A DNA stretch of 64,000 nt from JAYYZW01 sp965217605. GTDB lineage: Bacteria; Pseudomonadota; Gammaproteobacteria; Ga0077536. Positions 61,516-64,000 of the stretch are shown here, piece after piece. Where the stretch lies: NCBI GenBank assembly GCA_965217605.1, contig CBDCJB010000004.1, positions 124,001 to 188,000 on the forward strand. The letters run 5' to 3'. The translations under genes were made by a program, and so were the position numbers. Each line of letters starts with the position of its first letter. The first letter of the stretch is position 1. Below the pieces are notes generated by a model. The model saw only the letters and a program-made list of their open reading frames with translations. It was not told the origin of the DNA and did not search any database.

Positions 61516-62832
61516 CTAAGACGCTTTGATCCGCGGCGCGTTGACCACCGCGTCACGTTGTGCAGGCGCGGCGGACAGCAGATCGGCCAGCGGTGTCGTC
61601 ATCGCCTCGTCCGCCCAATGGCCGAGTTCCTCGAGCTTTGCCTGCAGGCGTTCGTCCGCGTCATCGCTCGCCATCGAACGTACGTTCTCCTGGCGTGCAA
61701 AGCTCGGGACCAGGCGCAGGAGATCGAGCAAGGTGACTCGGTGAAGATCGCGCATCAGCACCCATTGAAACGCGTCGTTGCGGCTGATCCAGGCGCCGTG
61801 ATCGAGCGTTTCCAGCGCCGTGTTGATGGCGTCATAGCCGAGATCGATCTCCAGACCCAAGAGCCTTTTTTCCGACAGGCCCCGGCCGTCCGTTTGCGCC
61901 TGGTGCAGACGCAGCACCACTCGATACGCACAGTACAGAGGATCCTTCCTCGCGAGCGCAGTGTGGCGCCGTGGCTGAACCGAGCGAAAGGTCGTCAAGC
62001 ATTGCGTGATCTCGGCACCGAGCAGCACGATAACCCAGGACAAATAGATCCAGATCAAAAAGATCGGAACGGTTGCAAAAGCTCCATAAACGGCTTGTTG
62101 CGCGGGAAAATTCGTCACATAAAGGGCGAATACGCGTTTGGCCAATTCAAAAAGAAGACTGGCGACGACACCACCGACCAGGGCGTGTTTGAGCGGCACC
62201 GGCCGGTAGGGGATGAGTTTGAAAAACATGACAAATGCAACAGTGGTCGCGATGACGGGAAACGCGGCGATGAGGCGCGTCTTCAAATCTGCGGTAACCC
62301 CCGCCTCCGAGAGAAGCGGCAGTGAGATGACATAGGATGTCGCGACCATGCCGGCCCCGATCAATACCGGCCCGAGCGTCAATACCGACCAATAGACGAG
62401 AAATCGAACGACGATGGGGCGTTTGCGTTTAATACCCCAGATGACGTTGAACGTGGATTCGATGGTCGACATCATCAGCAGCACGGTGATCAGGAGCACC
62501 GTGACCCCCGCCGCCTGCAGGCCTCTCGCCTTATCCGCGAATTGCACGAGATACGCTTGGACCTGATCGCCGAGCGCGGGCACGAAGTTCTCGAATACGA
62601 ACCCCTCGATCGCCTCCCGCCAGTCCTGAAACGCCGGGAACGCCGATAAGGTTACGAATACGACCGTAAACAGCGGCACCAGGGCGAGCAGGGAGGTATA
62701 CGCCAGAGAAGCCGCCGCGCGGGTACAGCGATCGGCCTCGAATCGGCGTTTCAGGTATTTCAGGAACGCCCAGGTCCGCCACAGGTGCTCGGCGTAGTCG
62801 ACGCGGTGTTCCGTTGTTTCCTCAGGCGCCAT
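61516..62832 (-). CDS. YihY/BrkB-family membrane protein
   Basis: 438 residues. Six membrane helices occupy about residues 40-275, with AASLAYTSLLALVPLFTVVF, STFNVIWGIKRKRPI and IPYRPVPLKHALVGG typical of the family. The C-terminal ~160 residues form a cytoplasmic winged-helix-like domain. Earlier annotation as ribonuclease BN is not accepted. Transport or envelope role unknown. It is divergent from the ArsC-like gene. Confidence 0.9.
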   Translation of the reverse strand: MAPEETTEHRVDYAEHLWRTWAFLKYLKRRFEADRCTRAAASLAYTSLLALVPLFTVVFVTLSAFPAFQDWREAIEGFVFENFVPALGDQVQAYLVQFADKARGLQAAGVTVLLITVLLMMSTIESTFNVIWGIKRKRPIVVRFLVYWSVLTLGPVLIGAGMVATSYVISLPLLSEAGVTADLKTRLIAAFPVIATTVAFVMFFKLIPYRPVPLKHALVGGVVASLLFELAKRVFALYVTNFPAQQAVYGAFATVPIFLIWIYLSWVIVLLGAEITQCLTTFRSVQPRRHTALARKDPLYCAYRVVLRLHQAQTDGRGLSEKRLLGLEIDLGYDAINTALETLDHGAWISRNDAFQWVLMRDLHRVTLLDLLRLVPSFARQENVRSMASDDADERLQAKLEELGHWADEAMTTPLADLLSAAPAQRDAVVNAPRIKAS

Positions 62833-62887
62833 CGGCGTGGATCATACGCTACCGATCCGGCATTCGATATCGTATCGTTATCTTAAT

Positions 62888-63235
62888 ATGGACATCACCA
62901 TTTACCACAATCCGCGTTGTTCCAAATCTCGTGCGGCGCTCGAGCTCTTACGCGCCCGCGGCGTTGAGCCCAACATTGTCGAGTACTTGAAAACGCCGCC
63001 GAGTAAAGAACAACTGCTGGCGATCCTGGACATGCTCGGCATTCGCGCACCCGATCTCGCCCGCCGCAACGAGGAAGCGTGGCGGCAAGCCGGCCTCGAC
63101 GATGAATCAACCGATGACGCAATCGTCGATGCAATGGTCAGTCATCCGGTGCTCATCGAGCGTCCGATCGTCGTCCGCGGTGACCGCGCCGTCATTGGTC
63201 GGCCACCGGAGAACGTGAACGCGCTCATCGGTTGA
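62888..63235 (+). CDS. arsC: ArsC-family arsenate reductase (glutaredoxin type)
   Basis: 115 residues from the ATG at 62888, chosen because the conserved YHNPRCSKSR motif lies directly after it; the frame opens 17 codons earlier. Catalytic Cys11 and the C-terminal ERPIVVRGDRAVIGRPPENV with its conserved Arg residues fit glutaredoxin-coupled ArsC. No other ars genes are adjacent, so arsenate resistance is possible but not proven. Confidence 0.88.
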   Translation: MDITIYHNPRCSKSRAALELLRARGVEPNIVEYLKTPPSKEQLLAILDMLGIRAPDLARRNEEAWRQAGLDDESTDDAIVDAMVSHPVLIERPIVVRGDRAVIGRPPENVNALIG

Positions 63236-63239
63236 TGCC

Positions 63240-63265
63240 GATTCGCCGGCAAGCCGGCTCCTACG
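63240..63265. repeat. REP-type hairpin at the hda 3' end
   Basis: A perfect GCCGGC-AA-GCCGGC palindrome (63245-63258) followed by CTCCTACG matches the short REP class common in Pseudomonas and relatives. It lies between convergent arsC-like and hda, and the hda stop codon is inside the CTCCTACG part. Confidence 0.6.
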
Positions 63266-63974
63266 ATGCGTTGTCGCGGCTTTCCAATACGCCCTTCACG
63301 AAAGGCGCGGTTAGACGGCGCCCTTGACTCAACGAGGCCTTATCCAGCAGCTCCAACACCTCTGCGAGCGCTTTCATACCCCGTCGCTCCCGACGCATGA
63401 TGAATTCGAGCGCGGCGTCCTGGATGTCGAGTCCGCGACGCCGCGCTAGCAGACGCAGCGCGGCGGCCTTGTCGCCATCCTCCAGTTCGTGGAGTCGATA
63501 CACGAGACTGGCCTTGATCCGTGACGCGAGATCGCCGAGTTCGAAGGGTGCCGCTGCGGGTGACTGCCGCCCGCCCATGAGCAGGCGCCGTCCGGCTGCC
63601 TGGATGGCGTTGTAAAGCGTGAACAAACCGCTTTCCCACTCGCGGTCACCGGCACACAAGTCGACGCCATCCAGCGCGATCATGTCGAGTGTGTGGAGAT
63701 CGTCGAGTATCTGCACGCCTGCCCGCAGAAGCTTATCGACCGGTACGTAAATCGCTCGGCCGTCGGCGGCTTTAACCGCCGCCTGGAGCAAATGCGATTT
63801 GCCCGTTCCGGCACCGCCCCACACGTAAACTACGGGTGGCCCGTCGCCGCGACTCCAGAATTTCAGCGCCTGTAGAACCTGGCGATTCGCACCGGGAAAA
63901 AAGCCCTCAAACTCGCGTTCGGGAGCGCCGAACAAATCCAGCGTCAACTGCCGTTCAGCGCGCGTTTGAGTCAT
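63261..63974 (-). CDS. hda: DnaA regulatory inactivator Hda
   Basis: 237 residues. The clamp-binding motif QLTLDL lies at the N-terminus, followed by an AAA+ fold with Walker A GGAGTGKSHLL, Walker B ILDDLHTLDMIALDGVD region, and the sensor helix near the C-terminus. Hda with the sliding clamp stimulates DnaA-ATP hydrolysis after initiation. Length and the QL[ST]L motif favour Hda over DnaA. The start overlaps the stop of a gene entering from the right edge. Confidence 0.92.
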   Translation of the reverse strand: MTQTRAERQLTLDLFGAPEREFEGFFPGANRQVLQALKFWSRGDGPPVVYVWGGAGTGKSHLLQAAVKAADGRAIYVPVDKLLRAGVQILDDLHTLDMIALDGVDLCAGDREWESGLFTLYNAIQAAGRRLLMGGRQSPAAAPFELGDLASRIKASLVYRLHELEDGDKAAALRLLARRRGLDIQDAALEFIMRRERRGMKALAEVLELLDKASLSQGRRLTAPFVKGVLESRDNAS

Positions 63975-64000
63975 TGCCCGTAAAGTTCGCTTTGCAGGTA
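63971..64000 (-). CDS. C-terminus of an unidentified gene, cut by window edge
   Basis: Only nine codons (… YLQSELYGQ) and a TGA are visible; the TGA overlaps the hda ATG, so this is probably the preceding gene of the hda operon. In many gammaproteobacteria that gene encodes a PerM/AI-2E-type permease, but nine residues cannot show this. Confidence 0.4.
   Translation of the reverse strand, partial: YLQSELYGQ

Overview
The window looks like chromosomal DNA of a deep-branching gammaproteobacterium (Chromatiales-like or an uncultured relative). It is GC-rich by eye, and almost every gene is a recognisable proteobacterial core gene in a tight operon with 1-4 bp stop/start overlaps and frequent GTG/TTG starts. 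The gammaproteobacterial cues are the ubiE-ubiJ-ubiB order, hslVU next to xerC, dapF-DUF484-xerC, secB-gpsA-yibN opposite gpmI-envC, an MSHA-type pilus locus, Hda, and the ilvB-ilvH-ilvC-psd-pssA-leuA block. I found no rRNA, tRNA, CRISPR array, prophage or insertion sequence. No gene-free stretch exceeds 300 bases. The longest gaps are 59277-59501 (ilv promoter and proS leader), 54266-54470 (leucine leader) and 14965-15150 (AT-rich, promoter-like).

Layout. 1-4367 (+): end of an NtrX-like regulator, trkA, trkH and a small TPR gene (potassium uptake). 4371-5830: a REP-like palindrome, then divergent pyrD (-) and trmL (+). 5827-20226 (-): an MSHA pilus locus read mshQ, mshI (short), mshE, mshG, mshF, mshA, an O-antigen-ligase-like membrane protein, mshC, mshD, mshO, mshP; the usual mshJ-mshN block is missing and a scar is visible. 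20322-22275 (-): gpsA, secB, yibN, divergent from 22363-27254 (+): gpmI, envC-like, S41 protease, YibQ-like deacetylase (glycolysis plus envelope division and maintenance). 27184-39840 (-): ubiB, ubiJ, ubiE, DUF971, hslU, hslV, xerC, DUF484, dapF, an MscS-type channel, a TraB/GumN protein, nagZ and two dipeptide-type ABC permeases.

39919-47884: a less standard stretch. It has two unrecognised proteins, a PhoD-like phosphatase, a sigma-factor operon (ECF-like sigma, one-TM putative anti-sigma, small acidic secreted protein, DUF3106 basic protein), a secreted protein made of about twenty 11-residue Gly-Asp-Arg repeats, a YkuD protein without signal peptide, and an oligopeptide-binding lipoprotein. 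47878-52709 (-): rlmD, a PolB-like exonuclease, cysM (apparently with a CTG start), a PagL-like lipid A deacylase, rimI and a family-4 uracil-DNA glycosylase. 52718-59276 (-): branched-chain amino acid and phospholipid block leuA, pssA, psd-like, ilvC, ilvH, ilvB, with a leucine-rich leader peptide and terminator in front of leuA. 59502-64000: proS (+), acyP and yihY (-), arsC-like (+), hda (-).

Most notable items: the compact leucine attenuator before leuA; the rearranged pilus locus with an embedded glycosyltransferase/ligase; the 11-residue-repeat secreted protein beside a sigma-factor operon; the Cys-for-Ser change at the self-cleavage site of the PS decarboxylase homologue; a CTG-initiated cysM; and an NtrX homologue that has lost the sigma-54 contact loop.
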